Part shown: positions 25,302-34,534 of the stretch, piece by piece
How positions within the stretch are numbered: position 1 is the first letter of the stretch
Layout of the letters: the number at the start of each line of letters is the position of its first letter
Assembly: GCF_024199845.1 (NCBI RefSeq)
Contig: NZ_JANADO010000001.1
Span: 1,240,001-1,304,000 of the forward strand
Length of the DNA: 64,000 nucleotides
Origin: Bradyrhizobium sp. CCGB12
GTDB taxonomy: Bacteria; Pseudomonadota; Alphaproteobacteria; Rhizobiales; Xanthobacteraceae
Direction of reading: 5' to 3'
Notes under the pieces: model-generated
The model's input: only the letters and a program-made list of their open reading frames with translations
What the model was told of the DNA's origin: nothing
The model's database searches: none
Translations under genes and position numbers: made by a program

Positions 25302-26780
25302 TCACCGCGACGTGTCGGCGGCGTAGACGGCGGACTTGTGGTAATATCTGGCGATGCAGTCGTTAGGCAACCTGTCGGCGTTGGCTGTCACATCGGCGGT
25401 CATCAGCAGAGGAGGCGTCCATTTGTGCCGGGGAATTACGATCACCGGCTCGGGGCTCGTTGTCAGCACGGCGTGCCGTTCGGCGCTCTCGCGCCAGTAC
25501 GGGTACAGGCCCTGCCACTGTGCGCGCAGCTGGAATGCCGTTGAACTCAGGCAGAGCGAGGCGACCGTGAGGAGCGTCAGACTCGCAGGCATCCCGACCG
25601 GGCCGAGCAGGCCGCGAAACATGCCCGCCGCAAAGCGTTCGCGCAATTGCGGGCGGTAGGCGCCGACGAACAGCTTGACGCCCAGCGTCGATCCGAACAG
25701 CAGCAGGATCAATGCTGGGTTCTGCGCCCTTTCGACCAGCCGCATCCCCGTCGCATAGCGATGAGCAAAATATACGAAATAGCAGCACGCCAGGCAGATC
25801 GCGATCGTGCCGAGAGCCAAGGCCTTGCTCTTTTGCGGCGCTTGGGGCGCCGGGTCAGGCTCGACCAATGCAATGAGGCCGACAGCGGCGAGCCAGACGA
25901 CGATGGCTGGCTCTCGAAGGAAGCGACCGAGACCGTCGAGCGAATCGAGAAGCGCCTGAAAAATGGACCAGATCATATGCCCGCTGTTCGGGAGCTGTTC
26001 CATGCGCGCGCTGTTGCCGCTGGCGGATACAACGATGATCCAAGCGACCGCGATGGCTGCCGCGATCAGGGTGTGTTGCACGATCTGGCGCGGCTGGCCG
26101 AAGAGATGGCGCGCGCCCAGTGATACCGAGACGATCAGAAGGAGCCAGGGGCCGGTGAACTCGTTGCCCAGCGCCGCCGCGAATCCGCTCAGCGCCATCG
26201 AGAGGGTGAGCAACCACGAGAAACCCGTCTGCCCGTCCAGCGCGCGGATGCACTCCCCGAGGATCAGAATGGTGATCAGAGCCGACGGGACGTAGCAGGT
26301 CACGGACGACAGCCAATAGAGCAGGTCCCGTACGCTCGGCGCCGCGCCGACGACGGCGCTCGCAAACGCAAGTGTGAGGAAGCTCAATTGGAGAGCGCCG
26401 GTGCGCGGCCAGGCGCGGACCATGGCGAGAGCCGTCGCGGCCAGAAACAGCCCTGCATTCGCCGCCATCGTTGCTGAATAGGCCGATAACAGGCTGACAC
26501 CCGTCGCGGCAGAGATTGCCGGCGGAACCTGGGTCAGCCACAGGGCCAGGACCCGGCCGGATTGTGAATGATAGAAGTGCGATACGGTGTGGACGAAGCC
26601 GTGGCGCGCATACAGCTCCGCGAAGCAGAAATCGTCATGTTCGGGCGCGCTGAGCAGGGTCAGTGCAAACAGACACAGCAGAAAAATTGCGGGAGCCACG
26701 CTGCACAGCGCCCAGACCATCCGAGCCCGGCGGTCGGCGAGGGGACGCGCTGCCAGTGGAATAACACCTTGATTGTACAC
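25302..26780 (-). CDS. Polytopic membrane protein, DUF6056/GT-C-like candidate
   Basis: 492-residue membrane protein with about 11 hydrophobic segments. After the first membrane segment there is an acidic EHDDF motif, then an SGR motif about 30 residues later (HSQSGRVLAL). This resembles DUF6056-type proteins and the periplasmic Asp/Glu loop of GT-C glycosyltransferases. The C-terminus (about 120 residues after the last helices) is probably periplasmic. It lies 28 bp upstream of the GtrB-like gene in the same direction. Together they could transfer a sugar from polyprenyl phosphate to the glycan on the periplasmic side; a GtrA flippase is not seen. Confidence 0.6.
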   Translation of the reverse strand: MYNQGVIPLAARPLADRRARMVWALCSVAPAIFLLCLFALTLLSAPEHDDFCFAELYARHGFVHTVSHFYHSQSGRVLALWLTQVPPAISAATGVSLLSAYSATMAANAGLFLAATALAMVRAWPRTGALQLSFLTLAFASAVVGAAPSVRDLLYWLSSVTCYVPSALITILILGECIRALDGQTGFSWLLTLSMALSGFAAALGNEFTGPWLLLIVSVSLGARHLFGQPRQIVQHTLIAAAIAVAWIIVVSASGNSARMEQLPNSGHMIWSIFQALLDSLDGLGRFLREPAIVVWLAAVGLIALVEPDPAPQAPQKSKALALGTIAICLACCYFVYFAHRYATGMRLVERAQNPALILLLFGSTLGVKLFVGAYRPQLRERFAAGMFRGLLGPVGMPASLTLLTVASLCLSSTAFQLRAQWQGLYPYWRESAERHAVLTTSPEPVIVIPRHKWTPPLLMTADVTANADRLPNDCIARYYHKSAVYAADTSR

Positions 26781-26883
26781 GCAAAGCCCCCTGAGATCCC
26801 CGGCAGATTAGAGACAACCCGCTGCGGTCGCAATGTTCAATTCCGGCCGTTGCACGTGGCTGCGCGGCGGGGGCCGAGCGTTG

Positions 26884-27633
26884 CTAGAATTCGCGCCGCT
26901 TCAGCCAGGCCCGCGCACCCCAATGCGCGAAACACCAGGCTGACCTGATCAGCGATAGGTGTTCGACGTTGCGGTAGATCTGCCAGACCCATTTTGCCGA
27001 CCGCACCGGGCGGCTGGAGACCGAGGATCCCCTGACGCGATAGCGCGCAAGGTCCTCGTTGAGACCGTATGCGGCGTGGCCTCGCTTGAGGATCGAGAGC
27101 CAGAGGCAGAAATCGTCATAGCCTTCGTTCTTCATCGCGATGGGACCTGCGATCTCGCGGTCGACCATCGCGGTCAGCGTCGCGATCGCGGTGTTCTCCA
27201 GGAGCTGGCCATAGCTGAGCGAAACCGGCACCTCGATCAGCCGACCCGTTACCGTGTTGGTCTCGTTGATGCGGCGGAAGGCGGTATAGCTGAGGGCAGC
27301 GCGCTTCTGCCGAGCGAACGCGAGTTGCCGCTCGAGCTTCTCGGGCAGCCACAGATCGTCGCTGTCGAGGAAGGCGAGATAGCGGCCCTGTGCTGCATCG
27401 ATCGACGCCTGGCGCGCGAGCGCCGGGCCGCCATTTTTGGCCTGCCGGATCAGCTTGACGCGCGGATCGCGCTCGCCGATCGCCGCAACGATGCCCGGCG
27501 TGTTGTCGGTCGAGCAGTCGTCGGCGATCAGGAGCTCCCAATCGGCGAATGTCTGGCTCTGTACCGAACGGATCGTCTCCCCGATCAGGCCTTCGACGTT
27601 CCATGACGGTGTGATGATCGAGACGAGCGGCAT
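26884..27633 (-). CDS. Glycosyltransferase family 2
   Basis: 249-residue inverting GT-A enzyme. It opens MPLVSIITPSWN, has LLIADDCSTDNTP, then RYLAFLDSDDLWLPEKLE with the metal-binding DxD-type motif, and ends with a basic tail without membrane segments. The ATG at 27633 is chosen; the much longer ORF upstream of it is the neighbouring gene read in a different frame. It is the last gene of the long minus-strand operon that starts at 43341. It probably adds one residue to the lipid-linked repeat unit. Confidence 0.9.
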   Translation of the reverse strand: MPLVSIITPSWNVEGLIGETIRSVQSQTFADWELLIADDCSTDNTPGIVAAIGERDPRVKLIRQAKNGGPALARQASIDAAQGRYLAFLDSDDLWLPEKLERQLAFARQKRAALSYTAFRRINETNTVTGRLIEVPVSLSYGQLLENTAIATLTAMVDREIAGPIAMKNEGYDDFCLWLSILKRGHAAYGLNEDLARYRVRGSSVSSRPVRSAKWVWQIYRNVEHLSLIRSAWCFAHWGARAWLKRREF

Positions 27634-27644
27634 GACGGGTCCGT

Positions 27645-29045
27645 TCAGTTCGCACGGGCCGGTTCGGCCATTGCGGCGCGCAAGGAGGCCGCAAACGTGT
27701 CGAGCAGCTTGGGATCGCTGATATAGAGCTCGCCCGGATAAGACCGTCGCCAGGCGGACTCGAAATAGGGCGTACCCCTGGCGGGGTCGAATGGTCCGGC
27801 GGAGAGTGCCTCGCGCAGCCGTGCGGGCACGTCGGCCAGACGGTCGACCGCATGCACCAGCGGGCAGGAGCGGTAGAATGCATCGCCCATCACCACGACC
27901 GGCTTGCCGAGCAGCAGTGCCTCGGCACCCGACTTGCTGTTGACGGAGACGACGGCATCGGCGCGATTGAGCACGGTGTAATTGTTGGTCTGCGGCGGCA
28001 GCAGCACGAAATTGTCGAACCGGCGCGCGAGCTCGAACAGGCGGGCGGCCGAGATCGCGCCGATCTGGGCGGGATGTTCCTTCACCACGAGGACATGCGA
28101 ATCCGGGATCGTGCGCAACAGGAAGTCGACGGTCGCGACTTGGTCGAGATAGTCCGGCGAGCGCAGCGTCAGCGCCATGTCGGCCGGAACGTGGAAGGGG
28201 TAGTAGACGAAGGGCGCGTCGGGGAGCGGCCGGTAGAGCCTGCGCAGCCGCGTCGCGTTGACCGCCATGGCAGCGTGCACGCGGGCGTGGCGCAGATTGT
28301 GTCCGAACTCCTGGTGCTTGCCGAGCGCGAACTGGTCCCAGAGCTTCTCGGCGAGACGATGGGCGTTGCGCACATTGACGACCTTCTTGAATGCCGCCGA
28401 ATAGTGGTGCTGATCCTTCTTGGGGATGACGATCGCGCGTTGCGTCAGCGTCTCGTCCAGATAGGCGCGCACATCGGCGGACACCGCATCCGCCGGTTTT
28501 GCCATCACGTCGGGTGCGGCAAAGCTGTCCGGCGTGAAATACATCCGGCCGCGAAAGAACGATGGCTCGATGAACCAGTTGCGGATGTCCCTGCGCCGGG
28601 CGGCGTAGAAACTTGCGATGACGGACAGGAAGCCGCCGAGCTCCTGGACCAGTTCGGTGCGCTTGCCTTGCCCCTCCAACCGGTCGAGCACCGCCTCCAT
28701 GGCATTGGCATAGATCATGAAGCGCCGGCATAGCGCGCCCGTGTCGTGGATGCCGAAGGTAAAGCGCTCATGGCTGAACAGGAAATTGGTGCCGTCGAGC
28801 CCGTAGGAGGCGACGCGCGTATCGAACGCCTTGCGATCGTCGGGCGAGGGGCCGGCTTTGAGGCCCTCGCGATACATGTTCGTGACCGGCACGCCTTCGG
28901 CGACCGACATCTCGGCGCTGCGATCGTCGAAGGCAAGCAGCTCGACGTCATGTCCCGCCGCGCGCAACCGCTGCGCGACCGGAATCCAGAAGCGGGTCTG
29001 GTATTCGGCAAGAGTGGTGATGAGAATCGTGGTTGCAATGGGCAT
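27645..29045 (-). CDS. Capsule-synthesis-type (KpsC/KpsS-like) glycosyltransferase candidate
   Basis: 466-residue protein. The C-terminal half has VLVVKEHPAQIG, an HP-type motif of Kdo and sialic acid transferases, then NNYTVLNRADAVVSVNSKSGAEALLLGKPVVVMGDAFY, which is the Capsule_synth (KpsC/KpsS) signature. The ATG at 29045 is used; the ORF adds 9 residues. The gene lies 11 bp upstream of the GT2 gene and 4 bp downstream of another HP-motif gene. Because these folds use CMP-linked ulosonic acids, and the same operon makes CMP-legionaminic acid, this is a good candidate for the nonulosonic acid transferase. That link is inferred. Confidence 0.75.
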   Translation of the reverse strand: MPIATTILITTLAEYQTRFWIPVAQRLRAAGHDVELLAFDDRSAEMSVAEGVPVTNMYREGLKAGPSPDDRKAFDTRVASYGLDGTNFLFSHERFTFGIHDTGALCRRFMIYANAMEAVLDRLEGQGKRTELVQELGGFLSVIASFYAARRRDIRNWFIEPSFFRGRMYFTPDSFAAPDVMAKPADAVSADVRAYLDETLTQRAIVIPKKDQHHYSAAFKKVVNVRNAHRLAEKLWDQFALGKHQEFGHNLRHARVHAAMAVNATRLRRLYRPLPDAPFVYYPFHVPADMALTLRSPDYLDQVATVDFLLRTIPDSHVLVVKEHPAQIGAISAARLFELARRFDNFVLLPPQTNNYTVLNRADAVVSVNSKSGAEALLLGKPVVVMGDAFYRSCPLVHAVDRLADVPARLREALSAGPFDPARGTPYFESAWRRSYPGELYISDPKLLDTFAASLRAAMAEPARAN

Positions 29046-29049
29046 GCGT

Positions 29050-30438
29050 CTATTGGGCGTGTTCGATCGCAATGCTCGCGAGCGGCAGGCCCGTCGTCGC
29101 GCAATGCGCGCGTCTTGCCGTAAATTGCGACGGGTTCACGCGCTCATGGCTTGCGATGCGTTGAAGCAGGGACTTGACGTGGGTCGGCTCGATCCGCTTG
29201 TCGCGCCGGGCCGGATTGAACTGGCTGCGCAGCCGCTCGGTGACAGCCGAGCCGAGCGCGGCGCTGGCGACGCCCTTGACGATCTGGCCGAGGCTCGGCT
29301 TGGGGCGCGTGCCCTTCACGGTCGCAAGCAGTGAAACGTAAGGCCGGCGCGAAGTCGTTGCGCGGGTCAGAACGTCGGCGACACGCTCGGCCGCCTGCCC
29401 GTCATTGAGATGGAAGAAGGCCTCGACATCGGCAGCATGAACGCCGGCGAAATCGAAGGTCTCGGTCTCGCGCTCGATGTGATCGATTGCGCCGAGTAGC
29501 TCATCGAACGAGGCGACCTGCCGGCTCACGCGCGCGGGCAGCGCGGCATGGCCGGCGGTGATCGGCGTGTTCAGATATTCGAGCTGGAGCGGCAGCTTTC
29601 CGAGCAATACCGATTCGACGGCCGTGCCGCAGTTGAGATGAACGACTGCAGCCGCATTGCGGATGCGGTCGAGCACGCTGCCGGTGCCGTCGATCAGGAC
29701 GTTGGCGTGGCGCGAGAGCGCGTTGCGATAGACCTCCTCGCTCTCGAAGGGATGCGGACGCACCAGAATGTTGCGGTCGGGCCGCGCTGCGGCGAGGCGA
29801 TCGATCTCGGCGAGATAGTTGGCGAAGACCTGCCTCAGGTCGCCGATGAAGCGATCCACATAGGCGCCATCCCAGCCGGACCGCACCATCGCCTCGCGCT
29901 CGCCGCCAGGCTTGCCGGTGAAGCGCGAATTGACCAGCGGGAAGTTGGCGTTGACGAGCAGGTAGCCGCGCGGTTCGCCGTCGAGCAGCGCGCGCCAGCG
30001 CGGGGCCGCAAAATCGAAGCGCGGGCATCCGGTGAGGTGAAGCTGCTCCGGAGGCATCGTTCCGGCTGTTCGGAAGGCGTCATGCAGCCGGCTGCCCCAG
30101 AAGAAATAGCCCGCCAGGATGTCGGCGTAACCGCTGGTCTTGATGTGTGCGGCCATCGCCGGTGGTGAATTGCCGCCCTTTTCCGCGAGCACACCGCCTT
30201 CGGTATCGAGCACGTAGAGCGCGAGCCCGGCTTTGGCAAAGCTGCGCATCAGGTCGAGATTGACCGGGCGTGCATAGTTGGCGACCAGTGCGTCCAGCCC
30301 GAGCCGCGGGACGTCGACGGCCTGCTCGTACATCGGCACCAGCGCGACCGAGACGCCGCGCCGCGCGAGTTGATAGCCGAGCATGACTGCTCCCGGCAGG
30401 TCACGCTTGGGGTGATCGACCACCAGGCCTATGCGCAA
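29050..30438 (-). CDS. Surface carbohydrate biosynthesis protein, HP-motif glycosyltransferase candidate
   Basis: 462-residue protein that starts MRIGLVVDHPKRDLPG and resembles the 'surface carbohydrate biosynthesis protein' group. The C-terminal Rossmann-like half contains NILVRPHPFESEEVY (HP motif) and AAAVVHLNCGTAVESVLLGKLPLQLEYL, parallel to the corresponding parts of the downstream KpsS-like protein. It lies 25 bp downstream of the dioxygenase-like gene. It may act as a second ulosonic-acid transferase or as a partner of the next gene. Family membership is moderate, precise function unknown. Confidence 0.65.
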   Translation of the reverse strand: MRIGLVVDHPKRDLPGAVMLGYQLARRGVSVALVPMYEQAVDVPRLGLDALVANYARPVNLDLMRSFAKAGLALYVLDTEGGVLAEKGGNSPPAMAAHIKTSGYADILAGYFFWGSRLHDAFRTAGTMPPEQLHLTGCPRFDFAAPRWRALLDGEPRGYLLVNANFPLVNSRFTGKPGGEREAMVRSGWDGAYVDRFIGDLRQVFANYLAEIDRLAAARPDRNILVRPHPFESEEVYRNALSRHANVLIDGTGSVLDRIRNAAAVVHLNCGTAVESVLLGKLPLQLEYLNTPITAGHAALPARVSRQVASFDELLGAIDHIERETETFDFAGVHAADVEAFFHLNDGQAAERVADVLTRATTSRRPYVSLLATVKGTRPKPSLGQIVKGVASAALGSAVTERLRSQFNPARRDKRIEPTHVKSLLQRIASHERVNPSQFTARRAHCATTGLPLASIAIEHAQ

Positions 30439-30463
30439 GATGTCAGCTCCCGGCAGGTCCGTG

Positions 30464-31390
30464 TCAGAGCCGCATCACGGTGCGCTCGAGCTCCGTCAGG
30501 GCGCCGACAGCGCGGAAGCGCGTCGGCGGTTCGGGATAGATGCGCGGCTGCTGGATATAGGTCGCCGTGTACAGCAGACGACTGTGATCCGACTGGATCC
30601 GGCTTCCCATGTGCAGGCAGCGTGCGGTGTTGACGATGAAGGCCGACAGGCGGGGCGCGATCATTTCCTTGACCGCGTCGGGACCGGTTTTGCCGAACAC
30701 CTGCGCGTCGCTCATGTGGCTCTTGAGTGTGTTGCGGAACGGCTTCGACGGACCGGCCGGAATGAAAGTGAAAGGACCGTCGGCGGTGTTCTGCACGTCC
30801 GTCAGATAGATGAAGAGCTTGCAGACACGCTTGTCGTCGTGATCGAGATGCCACAGCTGCGAGTAGCTCAACGCCTGGTTCGGAGTCGGTTGCGACAGGG
30901 TCAGTAGCACGTCCGACAATTGCGGCAGGTCGCGCATGAAGTCGCCGACGATGCGCAGCGCAGCCGGCTGCAGGGCGTAGCGCACGAACGGATGGTCGGT
31001 CGCAAAGGCGCCGCCGACGAGATCCTCGTCGAGCAGGCTGACCCAGAACGATTTGTGCCCCTCCTTCTGCTGGCCGACCAGCTCGTTGAGGCGTTTCACC
31101 TTGGCGTCGGCCGACGATGCAACGGCTTCCGCGAGGCTCCGATCAACCAGCCGGGATACGTCGACATAACCGTCCTCGGCGAGCTTACGACTCGCCTCGG
31201 TCCATTCGGGCCTCGTTGGAAGCTGCTTCAGGAGCGCGACACGTTTTGCGCGTGCAGGCAATTGCAGAGCGGTCAGAGCTGCCTTCACCGCCCATCCGAG
31301 ATCGGTGCGGTTGACGTGCCACAGCAGGCGGCGGAATTGGCTAATCTTCGCGTGCTTCGGAGTCTTGGCACCTGCATCGATGGCGGTCAT
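30464..31390 (-). CDS. 2-oxoglutarate/Fe(II) (phytanoyl-CoA-type) dioxygenase-like protein
   Basis: 308-residue protein with the double-stranded beta-helix iron-site pattern: WHLDHD (HxD) in the middle, followed after about 85 residues by CLHMGSRI (distal His) and SRLLYTATY. The core between them (KLFIYLTDVQNTADGPFTFIP) is typical of phytanoyl-CoA hydroxylase-like enzymes. It shares this architecture with the gene at 43411-44304. It lies inside the legionaminic-acid operon. A role hydroxylating a sugar or lipid part of the glycan is plausible but untested. Confidence 0.72.
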   Translation of the reverse strand: MTAIDAGAKTPKHAKISQFRRLLWHVNRTDLGWAVKAALTALQLPARAKRVALLKQLPTRPEWTEASRKLAEDGYVDVSRLVDRSLAEAVASSADAKVKRLNELVGQQKEGHKSFWVSLLDEDLVGGAFATDHPFVRYALQPAALRIVGDFMRDLPQLSDVLLTLSQPTPNQALSYSQLWHLDHDDKRVCKLFIYLTDVQNTADGPFTFIPAGPSKPFRNTLKSHMSDAQVFGKTGPDAVKEMIAPRLSAFIVNTARCLHMGSRIQSDHSRLLYTATYIQQPRIYPEPPTRFRAVGALTELERTVMRL

Positions 31391-31450
31391 GGAGCTTGCT
31401 CGATTGCATGAAACAAGCCTCTTTAGCGCCCGGGCATGACCTTTGCTATC

Positions 31451-32998
31451 CTAAAGTGCGGCCGGAAAGGCAGTTTTTCCGCCGAAAAGAGACCGCGCGA
31501 GACTGTTGATCGCCGTGCGCTGTTGACGGGTCAGAACCAGGAAATATTGGGCGGCCCACGCGGCAACGCAAAAGCCGGTCATGAGGAATGCAAGGGTCGC
31601 GATCCCGGGGTCAGGCGCAAAGTGCAGGACCCCGGCAAGCAGCAGGGCGCCAAGCAGCAAGATAACCCAATGCATCGCGAGGGCCAGCCGGAACCGTTTC
31701 CCGTTGATGTCCAGTTCCCTCACGAAGGTGGCGAGTTGCCACGGCAGGATGGCGGCGAGCGCGCAAGACTGCCCCAGGATGAACGCTCTCTCCGCCAGCA
31801 GGGGCACGGCGGCAAAGGTGATTACGGCCCAGATGACCAGATGGAGCATCATCAGCATGTTCAGGCGCGCCTGGACCTTGGTGCGCGTCAAGAACACCGT
31901 GTTTCCGAACATCACGTATTGCGAGCAGATCGTGACGATGAATGCGACCCCCATCCAGGGTGCAAAGGGAGCGATCTGCGGCCCGATCCAGACATGCATG
32001 ATTGCAGGCGACATGACCGCCGCAGCGACGCAGGGCGTCACGGCAACGACCGGAAGCAGCATGATGCCTGCCTCGCCGAACCGGTTGAATTGAGCCGGAT
32101 CGTTGCGCTGATCAAGCCTGCTCACGACCGGGAGCAGCGCTGCCGTCAGCAGGCTCGTCACCACTTTCGCAAGGCGAGGGATTCTGAGCAGCGTATCGTA
32201 GACGCCGACGGCTTGCGGGCCGATATAGAGACCGATCAGGAACGGCTGGATCGGTGCGACGATGCCGCCGATCAGCTTGCCCTGCATCACGAGGAGGCAT
32301 CGAAGCAGGATTTCACGCGTGACGCCTGGCGCGGGACGGGCTGCCCTGACCCGCGTCCGGCTGAGCGCGGCGACCGAGGCGCCGAGCAGGATGAGCGCGC
32401 GCAGCAAGCTGCTGACAAGGTAGCAGTAGGTGACCACCTCGTAAGGTTGCCCGGATCTTGCGGCGTAGATGACCGCGCCGACATAGAGACCAGTCGTCAG
32501 AAGTTCGCAAATCCGCAACAGCCCGTAGCGCTCGAAACCCTTGACGATGCCTTCCCAGACGAGCGCGGGAAACATCAGCAGGTTGCTCGCCGCGGTCGCG
32601 AGCAGCATGTTGTTGAAGCTGGCGGTATCCGCGGGCGCGATCTTGAACTGGGTGACGATCAGCGGAGCAGCGAACCATATGACGAGGCTCATCGCGATAC
32701 CGAGGAGCACCGACATCAGCGTCAACAGCAGGATCTGGCTGCCGCCCAGACGACGGTCGCGATGTTCCCTGGCGCGTGCGACCACCTGCGTAGTCACTTC
32801 AGACAGGCCGAAGTCCAGCACGCCGATCAGGCCGGAGGGCAGGAACAGCCGTGTGAGAACGATGATTCCGAACTCGGCGACACCCCAGGTCTGGATGATA
32901 ATTGGAATGACCACGACGCCGAGTATCGCGACCAGTCCGAAGACGATCGCGGATACAACGGTGTTCTGGACGAGGCGCTTCAGCATGGCATGAGCCAA
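31451..32998 (-). CDS. Second Wzx-like flippase
   Basis: Polytopic protein of 515 aa (511 if the ATG at 32986 is used) with about 12-14 membrane segments and the MOP-superfamily start LVQNTVVSAIVFGLVAILGVVVIP followed by GVAEFGIIVLTR. It begins 1 bp after the SDR stop, so it belongs to the legionaminic-acid operon and may export the nonulosonate-containing unit. It is clearly distinct in sequence from the flippase at 8884-10455. Confidence 0.82.
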   Translation of the reverse strand: MAHAMLKRLVQNTVVSAIVFGLVAILGVVVIPIIIQTWGVAEFGIIVLTRLFLPSGLIGVLDFGLSEVTTQVVARAREHRDRRLGGSQILLLTLMSVLLGIAMSLVIWFAAPLIVTQFKIAPADTASFNNMLLATAASNLLMFPALVWEGIVKGFERYGLLRICELLTTGLYVGAVIYAARSGQPYEVVTYCYLVSSLLRALILLGASVAALSRTRVRAARPAPGVTREILLRCLLVMQGKLIGGIVAPIQPFLIGLYIGPQAVGVYDTLLRIPRLAKVVTSLLTAALLPVVSRLDQRNDPAQFNRFGEAGIMLLPVVAVTPCVAAAVMSPAIMHVWIGPQIAPFAPWMGVAFIVTICSQYVMFGNTVFLTRTKVQARLNMLMMLHLVIWAVITFAAVPLLAERAFILGQSCALAAILPWQLATFVRELDINGKRFRLALAMHWVILLLGALLLAGVLHFAPDPGIATLAFLMTGFCVAAWAAQYFLVLTRQQRTAINSLARSLFGGKTAFPAAL

Positions 32999-32999
32999 C

Positions 33000-33821
33000 T
33001 CACCAGGCGCTCAGACCGCCGTCGACGGCGATGTTCTGGCCGGTCACGTAGGAGGCCGCATCCGACACCAGGAACAGCATCGTCCCCACCATCTCGTCCG
33101 CACGCGCCATGCGGCCGAGCGGAATGCGGGCACCATAGCGCGCCTTGAAGGTCTCGTTCTGCCCGCTCTCCACCCCGCCCGGGGTGAGGGTATTGACGCG
33201 AACGCCTTTCGCTGCCCAGTAGGTCGCGAGGTGCTTGGTCAGGCCAATCACACCGGCTTTCGACGCCGTGTAGACCGCGGGCGTGTTGATGGCGCGGCCG
33301 AGATATTCGGAGCCCTCGTAGATGCGCTGGTCGGGCGCCATCAATCCGTAGATCGAGGCGGTCTGCACGATGGCGCCGTAGCCGCGCTCGGCCATCCCGG
33401 TGCCGAACACTTGCGCGACGTTGAACATGCCGTCGAGATTGACCGACATGATCTCGCGCCACGTCTCCTGGGAGAATTTCTCGACCGGGGCGAAGAAGGC
33501 ATCGATGTCGCGGGTCTTGCTGGCGGCGTTGTTGAGAAGGATCGAGGCCGGTCCAAGGTCGGCTTCGATCGCATCGGCCGCGTTGCGCACCGCATCGGGG
33601 TTCGTGATGTCGCAACCGTAGCCTCTGGCGCGGACGGGATGGCGTGAGGCGACGTCGGCCGCCGCCGCGTCGGTCGCGGCCTGATCGAGATCGACGATCG
33701 CGACATTGGCGCCGAACTCGGCAAGGCCCTCGACAAAGCGACGACCGAGAATACCGCAGCCGCCGGTGACGACGGCGGTCCGTCCCGTGAGATCGAACAG
33801 CGCCTTGAAGCTCGTCATCAT
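33000..33821 (-). CDS. SDR-family oxidoreductase, PtmA-like
   Basis: Classical short-chain dehydrogenase (273 aa). Nucleotide motif TGGCGILG near residue 19, NNAAS near 94, catalytic Ser in QTASIYG, YTASK (Y-x3-K), and a C-terminal YVTGQNIAVDGG. It overlaps the CMP-transferase gene by 4 bp. In Campylobacter the ptmA gene of the legionaminic pathway lies beside ptmB in the same manner; that enzyme is placed early in the pathway, before GDP activation. Assignment as PtmA rests on this gene order plus fold. Confidence 0.82.
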   Translation of the reverse strand: MMTSFKALFDLTGRTAVVTGGCGILGRRFVEGLAEFGANVAIVDLDQAATDAAAADVASRHPVRARGYGCDITNPDAVRNAADAIEADLGPASILLNNAASKTRDIDAFFAPVEKFSQETWREIMSVNLDGMFNVAQVFGTGMAERGYGAIVQTASIYGLMAPDQRIYEGSEYLGRAINTPAVYTASKAGVIGLTKHLATYWAAKGVRVNTLTPGGVESGQNETFKARYGARIPLGRMARADEMVGTMLFLVSDAASYVTGQNIAVDGGLSAW

Positions 33822-34534
33822 GATGATGTCCCTTGCTGGGCCTGCCGCTTGCGGAGCAACAGCTCCACCAGCGCGAAGTCGATCTCGGAATCGATGTCGA
33901 CCGAACGTTCTTCCGGCATCTCGAACAGGCGGGTGTCCGGATAGAATACGCGCGGATCGTCGCGGAAAGCCGCGACGTTCCAGACATAGATCGATGCGTT
34001 CATGTCGAAGCAGCGCGGGCTGTCCTGGCGGCGCACGATCGGCGGATCGGCGGTCTTCGACAGGCCCACCGTGCCGTCGCGGCGTTCCTCGACCAGATTG
34101 AAATAGGGCGACCGACGGGCGGAGGCACCCGTGATGACGCTGCGCGCCCCGGACGAGCGCAACAAGTCCACTGCTCCGACGATGTCGGAAGCCAGCCGCA
34201 GCGGCGAGGTGACATCGAGATCGACGAAGATGTCGGGGGTCTGCCCGGTCCGCGCCATCGCTTGTTCGAGGCAGTGACGGATCGCCGGGATTTTCGGCGC
34301 GGTGTCGCTCGCCATATCATCGGGGCGCTTGACCGCGAGGTCGGCGCCGGCATGCATCGCCGCGTCCAGGAGCGCGTCGGAATCGCTGCTGAAGGCGATT
34401 GTCGCGAACAGGCCGGTCTCGCGCGCCTGGGCGATGCTCCAGGCCAGCAGCGGCTTGCCGAGAAGAGTGCGGCCATTCTTGCCGGCGACGCCTTTCGAAC
34501 CGCCACGCGCGCACATCGTACATAACAGGCTCAT
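33818..34534 (-). CDS. CMP-nonulosonate cytidylyltransferase (PtmB/LegF/NeuA-like)
   Basis: 238-residue acylneuraminate cytidylyltransferase. Opening CTMCARGGSKGVAGKNGRTLLGKPLLAWSI is the family CTP-binding signature; FSSDSDALLDAA, VDLDVTSPLR and FDMNASIYVWN follow. It activates the NeuB-type product as the CMP sugar. It overlaps the Gfo/Idh gene and the SDR gene by 4 bp each. It is one of two such enzymes in the window; by operon membership this one should serve LegI (37558-38625). Confidence 0.9.
   Translation of the reverse strand: MSLLCTMCARGGSKGVAGKNGRTLLGKPLLAWSIAQARETGLFATIAFSSDSDALLDAAMHAGADLAVKRPDDMASDTAPKIPAIRHCLEQAMARTGQTPDIFVDLDVTSPLRLASDIVGAVDLLRSSGARSVITGASARRSPYFNLVEERRDGTVGLSKTADPPIVRRQDSPRCFDMNASIYVWNVAAFRDDPRVFYPDTRLFEMPEERSVDIDSEIDFALVELLLRKRQAQQGTSS

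Noticed and set aside
26884..28731. 615-codon version of the GT2 gene
   Set aside because: The extra N-terminal 366 codons are out-of-frame reading of the KpsS-like gene; the true start is the ATG at 27633.
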